Positions 29,747 through 39,264 of a stretch of DNA of 64,000 bases are shown here, in pieces. The stretch is taken from contig CALZGM010000006.1 of the NCBI GenBank assembly GCA_945787015.1, positions 1 through 64,000 of the forward strand, given 5' to 3'. Below the pieces are notes generated by a model. The model saw nothing but the letters and a program-made list of their open reading frames with translations. It was not told the DNA's origin and ran no database searches. The DNA is from an uncultured Roseburia sp. (lineage in GTDB: Bacteria > Bacillota > Clostridia > Lachnospirales > Lachnospiraceae). Each line of letters begins with the position of its first letter. Positions within the stretch are counted from its first letter, which is position 1. A program made the position numbers and the translations under genes.

Positions 29747-29760
29747 CCTCTGCGTCTCCA

Positions 29761-29805
29761 AAAAAAAACGGCCAGGGCGTCGTACGCTTCCTGACCTAAT
29801 CTTAT
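29761..29805 (-). ncRNA. abiF-type small RNA upstream of the abi gene
   Basis: Between a near-consensus promoter and the abi start lies a compact hairpin on the minus strand: GGUCAGG pairs with CCUGGCC, enclosing GCGU-ACG-ACGC, and is followed at once by eight or more U. That predicts a free RNA of about 45 nt ending just before the abi ribosome binding site. Position and form match the structured RNA known upstream of abiF-type Abi_2 genes. The match to that motif is from memory of the family, not from a covariance search. Confidence 0.65.
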
Positions 29806-29811
29806 GCTACT

Positions 29812-29840
29812 ATTGTATTCGCATATTTATATTATGTCAA
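29812..29840 (-). promoter_or_regulatory. Strong promoter for the abi-linked RNA
   Basis: Minus strand TTGACA (29840-29835), 17-bp spacer, TACAAT (29817-29812). It places the transcription start at about 29805, immediately before the hairpin RNA. Confidence 0.8.
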
Positions 29841-30039
29841 GATTATTACACATTATTCCTTAAATTTATAATTTTACATTTTATTAGTTATACCTTATGA
29901 AATTATGTATTTTCACTTATTTATCAGTTACAGATAGGCCATCTCTTACTTCCCAACATGCTTCCAGAAGAACTCCCGCAGCTCTTCATTGTTCTCTACA
30001 TGAAGCATATGAAGCAATACTTTAATCATAATATTTTCT
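29841..30039. other. AT-rich gap with a possible coding remnant
   Basis: No gene is supported. A 27-codon frame on the minus strand (30029-29946, ending LREFFWKHVGK) has a protein-like composition but no ribosome binding site and abuts repeat element B, so it may be the tail of a gene destroyed by the insertion. Confidence 0.3.
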
Positions 30040-30221
30040 ATTTGTATCTATTCAGAACCCTTCCTCATAAATTTGTAAAACCGTGCGTTCCACGCACTTT
30101 CACGTTGCTTTGTAGCTAATTTTGCTCATATATGAGCAAAAGGAAAGCTTCGAAGAAGCGACAGAACGGTAAACGGGCTGTTTTTGCGAATGTATGGGTG
30201 GGTTTCTGAATAGATACAATT
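30040..30221. repeat. MITE-like inverted-repeat element B
   Basis: About 180 bp bounded by TTGTATCTATTCAGAACCC (30042-30060) and GGGTTTCTGAATAGATACAA (30200-30219), inverted copies with one indel. Inside are a GTGCG/CGCAC hairpin, a perfect 20-bp palindrome at 30121-30140 (TTTGCTCATA/TATGAGCAAA) and a GCTTC/GAAGC hairpin, so the transcript would fold into several stem-loops. TATTTT flanks both sides (30032-30037 and 30221-30226), possibly a target duplication. Left end shares 17 of 20 bases with element A. No coding capacity. Confidence 0.65.
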
Positions 30222-30240
30222 ATTTTAATAATTAACAAAA

Positions 30241-30280
30241 AACCGTAAACCCTTGGCTTATATATCTAGGATTTACGGTT
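30241..30280 (-). terminator. Intrinsic terminator of the arabinose/GH3 operon
   Basis: AACCGTAAA and TTTACGGTT form the stem with inner CC/GG pairs; on the minus strand it is followed by TTTTTTG. It lies about 20 bp after the GH3 stop. Confidence 0.85.
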
Positions 30281-30301
30281 TCTTTCATTTTGCATTAAAA
30301 T

Positions 30302-32725
30302 CTATTTTACTAATTTTTTCGCCATACGATATACGCGGGTCGCATTTATCTCAAGCTGTTCTCTGGAAAGAGTTCCATCCTTTAAAGCATCTAATACTTC
30401 CTGATAATCCTTGCTGCATCCCGGCATAAACAGATCTCCGCTTGCTGCCGCAACCTTTCCGGCATTTGGTTCTGCATATTTTGCATTTTTTGTAAGGAAT
30501 CCACCGCCGCTTACCCAGTCTGTCATTATAATACCCTGATAATTCCATTCACAGCGTAAAATATCCTCTGCTAAATCGCGGCGTTCAGAAGTATGTACCC
30601 CATTTAGCAGATTGTAAGAGGTCATAACTGCGCATGGCTGTGACTCTTTCACACAGATTTCAAAACCGCGGAGATAGATTTCTCTCATGGCACGTTCACT
30701 GACTAAACTATTGTTTGCAAGTCTGTTTGTTTCCTGATTGTTTGCCGCATAGTGCTTAATCGTCGTACCACATCCCGGATGTGCCTGTACTCCATTCGTA
30801 ATTGCCGCAGCAAATAAACCGCTGATAACCGGATCTTCTGAATAATATTCGAAGTTTCTTCCACAAAGGATACTACGATGAATGTTTAACGCTGGTGCAA
30901 GCCACAACTGCACGCCAAAACGTTCCATTTCTGCACCAACAATGTCTCCACAGTCTTTGGCAAAATCCAGATTCCAGCTCTGTGCAATCGCCGTGCCAAT
31001 CGGAATCGCAGTAGCATACTGCTCTTTTACTTCCACACCCTTTTTCACCTTTGGAGGACGGCTCATAAACCATGCAACCGGCTTTGGCATAAATTCCAAA
31101 ATACTTGCAGGCATTGTTTCCCCAAGAGAATGAACACCCTTTTCATCTTCGTAATATTTCTGGCTAAGGCGCAGCCCTGCCGGGCCATCCGCCATAACCA
31201 TAACCGGGAAGCCTTTTTCCTTTAAGGTGCTAGTGGTCTCACCTGCTGCTCCTGCCACAGAAGAGCTTGCATTGCCGATGATGCTAAGCATTCCGCCTTT
31301 TGGATTAAATGCCCCTATATTTACATAGGCAAGCTCTTCGTCGCTTAAGCCTTTGATAGCGCTATCAATCTCCGGCTTTGTATCATATACTATCGTTTCA
31401 GTAGCAATATCTTCTGGTTTGACGATAAGCGTTTTTACATCCACAGGTACATTCTGTGCCACACATTTTTCCGATTTCCAGTCTGCAAATCCCGGATTTC
31501 CGCAAGTGTTTCGTACCTTGCGAACTACAACAGATTCTTCAAGTTTTGCAATGCCACACACACTTGTATCTACGCTACTATTTCCCACACGAATCACGTA
31601 ATCGCCCTGTTCTAATACCCAAGAAGCCTTTGTAGTATCGTAAGACGCCACGTCCGAAAGTTTAAAGGAAACTTTTACAATTTCCTCCTCGCCAGGAATC
31701 AGTTCTCTGGTCTTGGCAAAAGCAACCAACTCCTGATATGGTTTGTCCAGTTCACCTTCCGGCGCAGATACATATACCTGCACGACTTCCTTGCCGGAAT
31801 ATTTGCCTGTATTTCTCACTTTTGCGGTTACAGTGATTTCTTCTCCAACTGCTTCTGCATCCTGAGTATTTATAGAAAATGTAGTGTATCCCATACCGTA
31901 ACCAAATGGGAACAATGCTCGTTTACCTACGGTATCAAAATAGCGGTAACCAACATAGATACCTTCGCCATAAGCGGTATCATCCTGACCGCCGAACTGT
32001 CCGATTGTACAGTAATCCTGCCATGCCGACCATGTAGTGGCTAATTTCCCTGACGGATACGCTTTGCCTAACAGAATATCTGCTAAAACTGCACCTGTTT
32101 CTACCCCCAGCTGGGATAACACCAGGATGTTATCCACTTCCTGAACAGAGGATAAATCAACAGCACCGCCTACATTCAGTACCAACATGAATTTTTTATA
32201 CTTCTTATTCAGTGCTAAAATATCTCTCTGTTCTGTTTCGCTTAAAAGAACATCACCGCCTACTACCCTTCTGTCATTTCCTTCTCCAGAAATGCGTGAT
32301 ACTACATAAATAGCCACATCCCCTTCGCCATCTAACGGCAATTGATATTCCGGTTCCGGCATAACCGCACCCATACCTTCGATTACCGGCTGGGTATGGT
32401 TTGCTTTCGCTCTTGCTTTAATTTCTTTATGAAATTCTTTTCTGGCTTCCACACGTACCTGCTCATAAGAGTCTAACCAAGCTTTCGTGGTAAGGGAAAA
32501 TCCGGCATCTTCCAAACCTTTTTCAATGGTTGTGAAAAAACGGGAATTTACTTCTCCTGAACCGGTTCCTCCTTTTATGGTATTTCGCACTCCACTACCG
32601 TAAGCTGCGATTTTTCCTGCACCAACCAATGGAAAATCCCCGTTTGACTTCAGCAAAACTGTACATTCTGCGAGCTGACTACGGAGTCGGGTTAAGTGTT
32701 CCTTTTCATAATTGTGTACTTGCAT
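30302..32725 (-). CDS. GH3 glycosidase with swapped domain order
   Basis: About 807 residues. The usual C-terminal GH3 sandwich (LVLNVGGAVDLSSV, QLGVETGAVLADILLGKAYPSGKLATTW, FPFGYGMGYTTF) and fibronectin-III-like domain come first, and the TIM-barrel catalytic domain last (PVMVMADGPAGLRL, WLAPALNIHRSILCGRNFEYYSEDP, KHYAANNQETNR). The nucleophile is the Asp in IIMTDW (about residue 736). This inverted order is known from some rumen Clostridia beta-glucosidases. No signal peptide: cytoplasmic. Start at ATG 32725 after AAGGAG. Fourth gene of the araA operon, so it probably trims imported arabino- or xylo-oligosaccharides; exact linkage unknown. Confidence 0.9.
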   Translation of the reverse strand: MQVHNYEKEHLTRLRSQLAECTVLLKSNGDFPLVGAGKIAAYGSGVRNTIKGGTGSGEVNSRFFTTIEKGLEDAGFSLTTKAWLDSYEQVRVEARKEFHKEIKARAKANHTQPVIEGMGAVMPEPEYQLPLDGEGDVAIYVVSRISGEGNDRRVVGGDVLLSETEQRDILALNKKYKKFMLVLNVGGAVDLSSVQEVDNILVLSQLGVETGAVLADILLGKAYPSGKLATTWSAWQDYCTIGQFGGQDDTAYGEGIYVGYRYFDTVGKRALFPFGYGMGYTTFSINTQDAEAVGEEITVTAKVRNTGKYSGKEVVQVYVSAPEGELDKPYQELVAFAKTRELIPGEEEIVKVSFKLSDVASYDTTKASWVLEQGDYVIRVGNSSVDTSVCGIAKLEESVVVRKVRNTCGNPGFADWKSEKCVAQNVPVDVKTLIVKPEDIATETIVYDTKPEIDSAIKGLSDEELAYVNIGAFNPKGGMLSIIGNASSSVAGAAGETTSTLKEKGFPVMVMADGPAGLRLSQKYYEDEKGVHSLGETMPASILEFMPKPVAWFMSRPPKVKKGVEVKEQYATAIPIGTAIAQSWNLDFAKDCGDIVGAEMERFGVQLWLAPALNIHRSILCGRNFEYYSEDPVISGLFAAAITNGVQAHPGCGTTIKHYAANNQETNRLANNSLVSERAMREIYLRGFEICVKESQPCAVMTSYNLLNGVHTSERRDLAEDILRCEWNYQGIIMTDWVSGGGFLTKNAKYAEPNAGKVAAASGDLFMPGCSKDYQEVLDALKDGTLSREQLEINATRVYRMAKKLVK

Positions 32726-32738
32726 AAAAAATCTCCTT

Positions 32739-33431
32739 TTATTGTCCATAATATGCATTCGCTCCATGCTTCCGGTAAAAATGCTTATTCTTGATACTGT
32801 CCGGAGCAGGCTTCACATTTGGATTAAGTGCCTCTGTATTACGAGCCATTTTTGCAACTTCTTCTAAGACAACTGCATTATGTACTGCCTCTGCTGCATC
32901 TTTGCCCCAGGTAAACGGTCCATGGTTTTTACATAATACCGCCGGTGTATACATTGGATTTAAGCCTCTTTCCTCAAAGGTTTCCACAATGACAACGCCT
33001 GTGTTTTTCTCGTAGGCTTCTTCAATTTCCTTTTCAGTTAAGTTTCTCGCACAGGGAATTGCTCCAAGAAAATAATCTGCATGCGTGGTTCCATATAGCG
33101 GAATATCGCGGCCTGCCTGTGCCCATGCTACTGCCTCCGGAGAATGCGTATGCACGATTCCACCTATCTCTTCATACTTTTTATAAAGTTCTATGTGTGT
33201 AGCCGTATCGGAGGATGGTTTGTATTTTCCTTCGATTTTGTTTCCTTCCAAATCCATAACCACCATATCTTCCGGTGTGAGGGCATCATAGTCTACACCG
33301 CTTGGTTTGATAACAAAATATCCGGTTTCTCTATCAATTCCGCTGACATTTCCCCAGGTATAAGTAATTAAGCCCCTCTTTGGCAGCTCCATATTTGCTT
33401 CATACACCTGCTTTTTTAATTCTTCTAACAT
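32739..33431 (-). CDS. araD: L-ribulose-5-phosphate 4-epimerase
   Basis: 230-residue class II aldolase/epimerase family protein with [16 protein letters not shown], zinc histidines in [15 protein letters not shown] and the [13 protein letters not shown] motif. Converts L-ribulose 5-phosphate to D-xylulose 5-phosphate, the last step of arabinose entry to the pentose phosphate pathway. 23 bp after the kinase gene and 13 bp before the GH3 start. Confidence 0.95.
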   Translation of the reverse strand: MLEELKKQVYEANMELPKRGLITYTWGNVSGIDRETGYFVIKPSGVDYDALTPEDMVVMDLEGNKIEGKYKPSSDTATHIELYKKYEEIGGIVHTHSPEAVAWAQAGRDIPLYGTTHADYFLGAIPCARNLTEKEIEEAYEKNTGVVIVETFEERGLNPMYTPAVLCKNHGPFTWGKDAAEAVHNAVVLEEVAKMARNTEALNPNVKPAPDSIKNKHFYRKHGANAYYGQ

Positions 33432-33454
33432 ATAACGATTCCTCTCTGTTAAAA

Positions 33455-35050
33455 CTACAATACTTCTACCGCTTTTGCTTCTGCTGCAAGGCAGGCTTTA
33501 TAGCTTTCCATATATCGGTCAAAGCCTGCGACATCTGCAGGGTCAGGATTCATAACAGAACCGCTCTCCCCTGCAAAAACGCGCTCGCTAAGGTAGTGCT
33601 CTAAGGATTCCCCTTCTGTTTTATTTACTATGTAAGATGCAAGCAGCGCCATTCCCCATGGACCGCCTTCTCCGGCTGTCTCCATAACTGCTACGGGAGC
33701 GTTCATAGCTGCTGCAAGAATTCCCTGACCTACACCTTTTGTTTTAAACAATCCACCGTGCCCATATAATTTATCTACTTTTACATTCTCTTCTTTGAAA
33801 AGAATATCACAACCAATCTTTAGGGTTGCAAGGGAGGCATATAAATGTGTAAGCATGAAGTTCGCAAGATGAAAGTTTGCATCCGGTTTACGAACAAATA
33901 ACGGTCTGCCTTCATTTAATCCTACTACCGGTTCTCCGGAAAAGTAATTGAAGGCTACAAGTCCGCCGCAATCTGCGTCTCCTTCTAATGCTTTATGATA
34001 AAGCGTACCGTATAACGTATCTGCGTCAACGGATACTCCAAATGCCCCTAATGTTTCCTTAAAAAGATTTACCCATGCATTTAAATCAGAAGTACAGTTA
34101 TTGCAGTGCACCATCGCAACATTTTCACCGGAAGGTGTCGTAACAATATCAATCTCTTCGTGCACTGCTTTTAATTCTTCTTCCATAACAACCATCGCAA
34201 ATACAGAAGTTCCTGCAGATACATTACCGGTACGGACTGCTACAGAGTTGGTAGCTGCCATGCCTGTACCTGCGTCTCCTTCCGGAGGTGCCATTAAAAT
34301 TCCCGCCTCCAGATTACCGGTGATATCTAAAAGTGCAGCACCTTCCTTTGTAAGCCTTCCTGCTTCTTCCCCCGCAACCAGTACTTTTGGCAAAATCTCC
34401 TCCAGCTTCCAGCTATATTGTTGAACTTTCTCCAGCTGATGAAACTTCGCAATCATGGTCTGATTATAATTCTTTGTTTTCGCATCGATAGGGAACATGC
34501 CGGATGCTTCTCCGACACCCATCACTTTTTCTCCTGTGAGTTTCCAGTGAATGTAACCTGCAAGCGTCGTAAAATAAGTAATCTCACTTACATGCTCTTC
34601 TCCATTTAAAATAGCCTGATACAGATGAGCGATACTCCAACGCTGCGGAATATTGAAAGAAAACACTTCTGTCAGTTCCTTTGCTGCCTCTTTGGTAATG
34701 GTATTTCTCCATGTACGGAATGGCACAAGCAGTTCCTCTTTTTCATTAAATGCCATATACCCATGCATCATTCCCGAAAAACCAATGGCTGCTAATCTTT
34801 TAATTACAATCCCATATTGTTCCCAGACATCATCGGTCAATTTTTTGTAGCAGTCCTGTAATCCGCTCCAAATCATATCCAGACTGTAACTCCAGATTTT
34901 TCCATCCAAAAGCTGATTTTCCCAATCATGTGCTCCTGTAGCGATTGGAGTATGATTTTCATCAATCAATACTGCCTTGATTCTGGTAGAACCGAATTCA
35001 ATTCCCAGTACTGCCTTTCCATTTTCAATGGTCTGCTTTGCATGTTCCAT
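33455..35050 (-). CDS. araB: FGGY-family L-ribulokinase
   Basis: 531-residue FGGY carbohydrate kinase: [16 protein letters not shown] phosphate-1 motif near the start, [14 protein letters not shown], and [15 protein letters not shown] near the end. The sequence is closer to the xylulokinase-like ribulokinases of Clostridia than to E. coli AraB, but its place between araA and araD makes L-ribulose the likely substrate. Cytoplasmic, ATP-dependent. Confidence 0.85.
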   Translation of the reverse strand: MEHAKQTIENGKAVLGIEFGSTRIKAVLIDENHTPIATGAHDWENQLLDGKIWSYSLDMIWSGLQDCYKKLTDDVWEQYGIVIKRLAAIGFSGMMHGYMAFNEKEELLVPFRTWRNTITKEAAKELTEVFSFNIPQRWSIAHLYQAILNGEEHVSEITYFTTLAGYIHWKLTGEKVMGVGEASGMFPIDAKTKNYNQTMIAKFHQLEKVQQYSWKLEEILPKVLVAGEEAGRLTKEGAALLDITGNLEAGILMAPPEGDAGTGMAATNSVAVRTGNVSAGTSVFAMVVMEEELKAVHEEIDIVTTPSGENVAMVHCNNCTSDLNAWVNLFKETLGAFGVSVDADTLYGTLYHKALEGDADCGGLVAFNYFSGEPVVGLNEGRPLFVRKPDANFHLANFMLTHLYASLATLKIGCDILFKEENVKVDKLYGHGGLFKTKGVGQGILAAAMNAPVAVMETAGEGGPWGMALLASYIVNKTEGESLEHYLSERVFAGESGSVMNPDPADVAGFDRYMESYKACLAAEAKAVEVL

Positions 35051-35075
35051 GGTATCATTCCTCCTTTTTCAAATC

Positions 35076-36572
35076 TTATCTGTAAAAAATATCACCCAAC
35101 ATTAAATCTTTTTTGAAGTTACGGATGGTGGTATCTTTATCAATATATACTGCTTCGATTCCCATCATGGCAGCCCAGTCACCCATCTGCTCTGCCGTCA
35201 AATCATAAGTAAATGCCGTATGATGCGCACCTCCTGCTAAAATCCATGCCTCGGCACCTGTATATAAATCCGGCTGCGGTGTCCAGAAATTGGTTGCTAC
35301 CGGAAGCTTTGGCATTGGTTTTTCATTTTTCTTACAGTCCACGTCATTAATAATTAAGCGGAATCTGTTTCCAAGGTCAACGAGTGAAGTTGCAATTCCC
35401 TTTCCTTCCTTGGATGTAAACACAAGTCTTGCCGGATCTTCTCTATCACCCATAGAAAGCGGCTGGCACTTGATGCTGATTGGACCATCTGCAATTGATG
35501 GACAAATCTCTAACATATGTGCCTGCAAGATACCCTCTTTTCCTTTTACAAGGTTATAGGTATAATCTTCCAGCATGGACGTTCCTTTTGCACCCTTCAT
35601 TCCCTGTGTCATGATTTTCATGAGACGTACCATAGCAGCAACCTTCCAGTCTCCTTCTGCACCAAAGCCATAACCTTTTTCTTCCAAACGTTGAATTGCC
35701 AGTCCCGGAAGCTGTTTTAGGGCACCGAGGTCACCAAAATGAGTTACAATGGCGTGATAATCCTTTTCTTCTAAAAACCGCTCAAAACCGAGCTCAATCT
35801 GTGCCTGTACTGCAACATGGCGCCTGAATTCTTCCGGGTCTCTTCCTTCTAAAAGAATATCATATTTTTCATAATATTCATCCACTAATGCATTGGTATC
35901 GGATGCTGATACTGCATCTACGCATTCCGCAATTTCATTTACCGGATAAGTGTCTACTTCCCATCCGAATTTCAGCTGTGCCTCTACCTTATCGCCTTCT
36001 GTTACTGCCACGTTTCTCATATTGTCAGCTACACGCATAACACGGATATGGCTGCTTTCAATGACACCAACTGCTGTACGCATCCAGGATGCAATTCTGT
36101 TTTTTACATTGTCATCAGACCAATGTCCAACCACAATCTTTCTTTCCATCCCCATACGGCTGACCATATGGCCCCATTCTCTGTCTCCGTGTGCTGACTG
36201 ATTTTCGTTCATGAAGTCCATATCGATGGTATCGTATGGAATTTCTTCATTAAACTGTGTGTGGAGATGCAATAATGGTTTTCTAAGTTCCTTCAAGCCC
36301 AAAATCCATGATTTTGCCGGAGAAAATGTATGACACCATACAATCACACCTGCGCATTCCTCATCCATGTTCGCTTCATTAAAAGTCTGACGAATCACTG
36401 CATTTGTAATTAAAGTTGGTTTCCATACTACTTCGTATGGCAGCAATCCTGATTCATTTAACTTTCCTACAATAACCTTAGAATGCTCTGCTACATGCGC
36501 TAAGCATTCCTCCCCATACAAATCCTGTGAACCTGTACAAAACCAAAATTTATAATTTTTTGTCTTTAACAT
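35076..36572 (-). CDS. araA: L-arabinose isomerase
   Basis: 498 residues matching AraA throughout: YKFWFCTGSQDLYGEE, GVIVWCHTFSPAKSWI, QFNEEIPYDTIDMDFMNENQSAHGDRE (catalytic region), FGAEGDWKVAAMVRLMK and AWILAGGAHHTAFTYDL. Interconverts L-arabinose and L-ribulose, Mn-dependent. First gene of the operon, with a good promoter 45-73 bp upstream and divergent AraC-type regulator. Confidence 0.96.
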   Translation of the reverse strand: MLKTKNYKFWFCTGSQDLYGEECLAHVAEHSKVIVGKLNESGLLPYEVVWKPTLITNAVIRQTFNEANMDEECAGVIVWCHTFSPAKSWILGLKELRKPLLHLHTQFNEEIPYDTIDMDFMNENQSAHGDREWGHMVSRMGMERKIVVGHWSDDNVKNRIASWMRTAVGVIESSHIRVMRVADNMRNVAVTEGDKVEAQLKFGWEVDTYPVNEIAECVDAVSASDTNALVDEYYEKYDILLEGRDPEEFRRHVAVQAQIELGFERFLEEKDYHAIVTHFGDLGALKQLPGLAIQRLEEKGYGFGAEGDWKVAAMVRLMKIMTQGMKGAKGTSMLEDYTYNLVKGKEGILQAHMLEICPSIADGPISIKCQPLSMGDREDPARLVFTSKEGKGIATSLVDLGNRFRLIINDVDCKKNEKPMPKLPVATNFWTPQPDLYTGAEAWILAGGAHHTAFTYDLTAEQMGDWAAMMGIEAVYIDKDTTIRNFKKDLMLGDIFYR

Positions 36573-36616
36573 CGCATTTTCCTCGCTTTCCGTAACCGAA
36601 ATCCTTGTTTTTTACT

Positions 36617-36645
36617 ATTTTACAAAATCCTTCTTCTTTTCACAA
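36617..36645 (-). promoter_or_regulatory. Promoter of the araA operon
   Basis: Minus strand TTGTGA (36645-36640), 17-bp spacer, TAAAAT (36622-36617). The 183-bp intergenic region must also hold regulator sites, but I see no clear dyad. Confidence 0.6.
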
Positions 36646-36697
36646 TTTCATAAGAGAACTAATCCCAATAAAAAGTTACCTATTTCGACTTTAACAA

Positions 36698-36725
36698 TTG
36701 CTTTTTTCAAATAAAAAGGTATAAT
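36698..36725 (+). promoter_or_regulatory. Promoter of the divergent AraC-type regulator
   Basis: TTGCTT at 36698-36703, 16-bp spacer, TATAAT at 36720-36725, then CAAGGAGG ahead of the start at 36756. Confidence 0.65.
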
Positions 36726-36755
36726 TTTCTTAGAACATCCAAGGAGGTAAACAAT

Positions 36756-37796
36756 TTGAACCTGGTAGAACAATGCAGACAATTCACCTCATCCGACCAT
36801 AGACAACTGGAAGCTCACCATCCGCTGGGAACACGTCTTGTCTGCCCGGAATATTCAAAATCTGCAAAAGAAGAAAAACATTATCCTTTATTAGCTTCCG
36901 AACGCATTTTTTTCTTGTGTTGGGATTTTTATGCTTCTTCACAGCTTCGTTCTACGATGTATCCTTCACCGGAAAAATTCTATTATAACTTTTTCTTTCA
37001 TGATGGTGAAAAAACACAGCTGCATACCCACGATTATATTGAGCTTGGTTATGTTGCACGGGGTTCCTTTAAACAAAGAATCTGTGAAAAGGATATTACT
37101 TTTTACGAGGGTGATTTCTGCCTTATCGATAAAAACTGTATTCATCAGGACTACCTGATGAATCAGGATGCTCTTATCCTGTTTTTTGGTATTGAAAATG
37201 AGATGTTCCAGGAAATCATGAACGAAAATGTAACTACGCAGAAAATCATTTCATTCTTACAGACTTCACTCATGAAACAAAAGGATTTTCAGCAATACAT
37301 TCATTTTCATCCAATAGCAGATGCAAAAGAAAAAATGGAACGCTATATTTCACAGCTTTTATCTGAGCTCTACACCTCAGAAATAGGTTCCTCTCATATC
37401 TGCAAGGGACTACTTTTGCGTATTTTTCGGCTTTTAAGCACGGAATACGAATTCTCTCTTACCAGAGAACAGAAAAAAAACATGAACTGGATTGTGTTTG
37501 AAGAAGTGTGCACCTATATGGAAACGCATTATAGAACGATAGAAACACAGGATTTGATAGATCACTTTCATTTTCAAAAGGATTACTTTAATCGACTGAT
37601 TAAAAAGAATACCGGTATGACCTACTCCGAGTTTCTTCAGGATATTCGTCTAAAAAAAGCCGAGCAATTACTGCTTTTGACAGATACGAATGTTTCTGAA
37701 ATTGCAGAACTGGTCGGCTATCACAATAAAGGTTATTTTTATAAAATTTTTACAGAACGGTATGGAACAACTCCGGCTAAATATCGGAACAGCTAG
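36756..37796 (+). CDS. AraC-family regulator of the arabinose operon
   Basis: 346 residues: N-terminal cupin sensor (THDYIELGYVARGSFKQRICEKDITFYEGDFCLIDKNCIHQ split over two strands) and C-terminal AraC helix-turn-helix pair (IETQDLIDHFHFQKDYFNRLIKKNTGMTYSEFLQD; VSEIAELVGYHNKGYFYKIFTERYGTTPAKY). TTG start at 36756 behind AAGGAGG. Divergent from araA, so an arabinose-responsive activator is the obvious inference. Its end overlaps the convergent yesN-type gene by 20 bp. Confidence 0.87.
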   Translation: MNLVEQCRQFTSSDHRQLEAHHPLGTRLVCPEYSKSAKEEKHYPLLASERIFFLCWDFYASSQLRSTMYPSPEKFYYNFFFHDGEKTQLHTHDYIELGYVARGSFKQRICEKDITFYEGDFCLIDKNCIHQDYLMNQDALILFFGIENEMFQEIMNENVTTQKIISFLQTSLMKQKDFQQYIHFHPIADAKEKMERYISQLLSELYTSEIGSSHICKGLLLRIFRLLSTEYEFSLTREQKKNMNWIVFEEVCTYMETHYRTIETQDLIDHFHFQKDYFNRLIKKNTGMTYSEFLQDIRLKKAEQLLLLTDTNVSEIAELVGYHNKGYFYKIFTERYGTTPAKYRNS

Positions 37797-39264
37797 CGTT
37801 CATATTTTTCCGATATTCGCTTGGTGACACACCACAGGTTGCCTTGAATAGTTTCATGAAATGTTTCTCATTATCATAGCCGACTTCCTGACTGATTTCG
37901 ATAATCTTCATATCCGTTTTCGTAAGAAGCTCTTTCGCCTTCTTCATACGAATGTCTTTCAAAAAATTCACAAAATTACTTCCGGTATACTGTTTAAAGG
38001 AATAACTAAACAACGAATAATTCATGGAAATATAGTTGGAAACCACCGCCATGTTCAAGTCACTGGCATAATTTTTCTCAATATAGTCTACTGCCATCTT
38101 CATCTTCTGAGAATTCTTATTGGCGTCAAACTGGCTATGTATCTTTTCATGAATGTACACAAGGGTATCCATCAGCTTTTCTTCATAAATATCCAGACAG
38201 CTTTCATCCCAGATTATTTTACATTCCGGAATACGTTCCTCTTCATCTCCCAATACATTCCGGTAGGTTTTTTGTGTCTCCTCTAAAAAGCTTCGAATAC
38301 ATTCTTCAAAGTCCTCCGGAGTAATCCTGCCATTCTTTGTCTCAAAGAAAAGCTTTTTCATACTCTTTTCCAATTCTTCCATACGTTCTGTACCAAGCAA
38401 CTGTACACGTTGTAAATTTGCAGAAGCATCTGTTAATTTGGCTGCGTCCTGTAACAGTTTTTCCGGAATGCGTTCCGTATCTTCGGTATAGTCCATACGT
38501 ATTCTGTTTCTGACAAAAGCAATACGGCGCATTGCTAATGCCTCTTCATAAGCCTGTTTCAATTCACGGATTCCTTCATGTACGGCACTGATTCCCACAT
38601 AGCCATCCTGCAGTTCATTCTTTAATAAAAGAGCACACGTTTCTTCCGGTACAATAAACACATCATTTTCATCAATATTATCAAGAAGAATATAATTTTG
38701 TTCTCCTTCTACCGACAGATTCCGTTTTCTCACATTCTGGCAGCAGACACAATACGGTTCTCTGTAAAAATGATCTGCATACTGTTTCTCCAATGTCATC
38801 AGTTCTTCCTCGGATATTACATCGCTTAAAATAAGATGCTTCATCTGTTGGTAACCAATTTTCTGATTTGCCGCAACTTCTTCCTTTTTAATCTCCAATT
38901 CATCATTTAATTTCTGTAAAATCGAAACAATTTTTTCACGCTCGATTGGTTTTAAAATGTATTCCCGCACACCATTCCGTAGCATCTCTACCGCATAGGA
39001 AAAATCATCATAACCACTGATTGCCACCGTAAGCGGAATGTGCTCACAGCTTTGCATCTGTTTTACCAGTTCAATTCCGTCCATTTTGGGCATACGGATA
39101 TCCGTAAACATGACATCAATCTTTTGTTCTTTCAGCACTTCTAACGCCATTTCCCCGTTGTTACACTCCATAATCACTTCAACCGGTACGCCACTTCTTT
39201 GCACCATGGTTTTAATACCCTGACGAATCATTTTTTCATCTTCCACAATCAGTAATGTCTTCAT
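37777..39264 (-). CDS. YesN-type response regulator
   Basis: 495 residues: receiver (LLIVEDEKMIRQGIKTMV, phospho-Asp in VMFTDIRMPKMDG), a long middle domain, and a C-terminal AraC helix-turn-helix (DLNMAVVSNYISMNYSLFSYSFKQYTGSNFVNFLKD, IIEISQEVGYDNEKHFMKLF). Overlaps the kinase gene by 29 bp, so translationally coupled. Such regulators typically activate neighbouring sugar ABC importers, here the operon at 42.9-46.2 kb. Confidence 0.9.
   Translation of the reverse strand: MKTLLIVEDEKMIRQGIKTMVQRSGVPVEVIMECNNGEMALEVLKEQKIDVMFTDIRMPKMDGIELVKQMQSCEHIPLTVAISGYDDFSYAVEMLRNGVREYILKPIEREKIVSILQKLNDELEIKKEEVAANQKIGYQQMKHLILSDVISEEELMTLEKQYADHFYREPYCVCCQNVRKRNLSVEGEQNYILLDNIDENDVFIVPEETCALLLKNELQDGYVGISAVHEGIRELKQAYEEALAMRRIAFVRNRIRMDYTEDTERIPEKLLQDAAKLTDASANLQRVQLLGTERMEELEKSMKKLFFETKNGRITPEDFEECIRSFLEETQKTYRNVLGDEEERIPECKIIWDESCLDIYEEKLMDTLVYIHEKIHSQFDANKNSQKMKMAVDYIEKNYASDLNMAVVSNYISMNYSLFSYSFKQYTGSNFVNFLKDIRMKKAKELLTKTDMKIIEISQEVGYDNEKHFMKLFKATCGVSPSEYRKNMNASCSDI

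Noticed and set aside
29946-30029. 27-codon minus-strand frame
   Set aside because: No ribosome binding site or promoter and no recognised family; kept only as a possible remnant.
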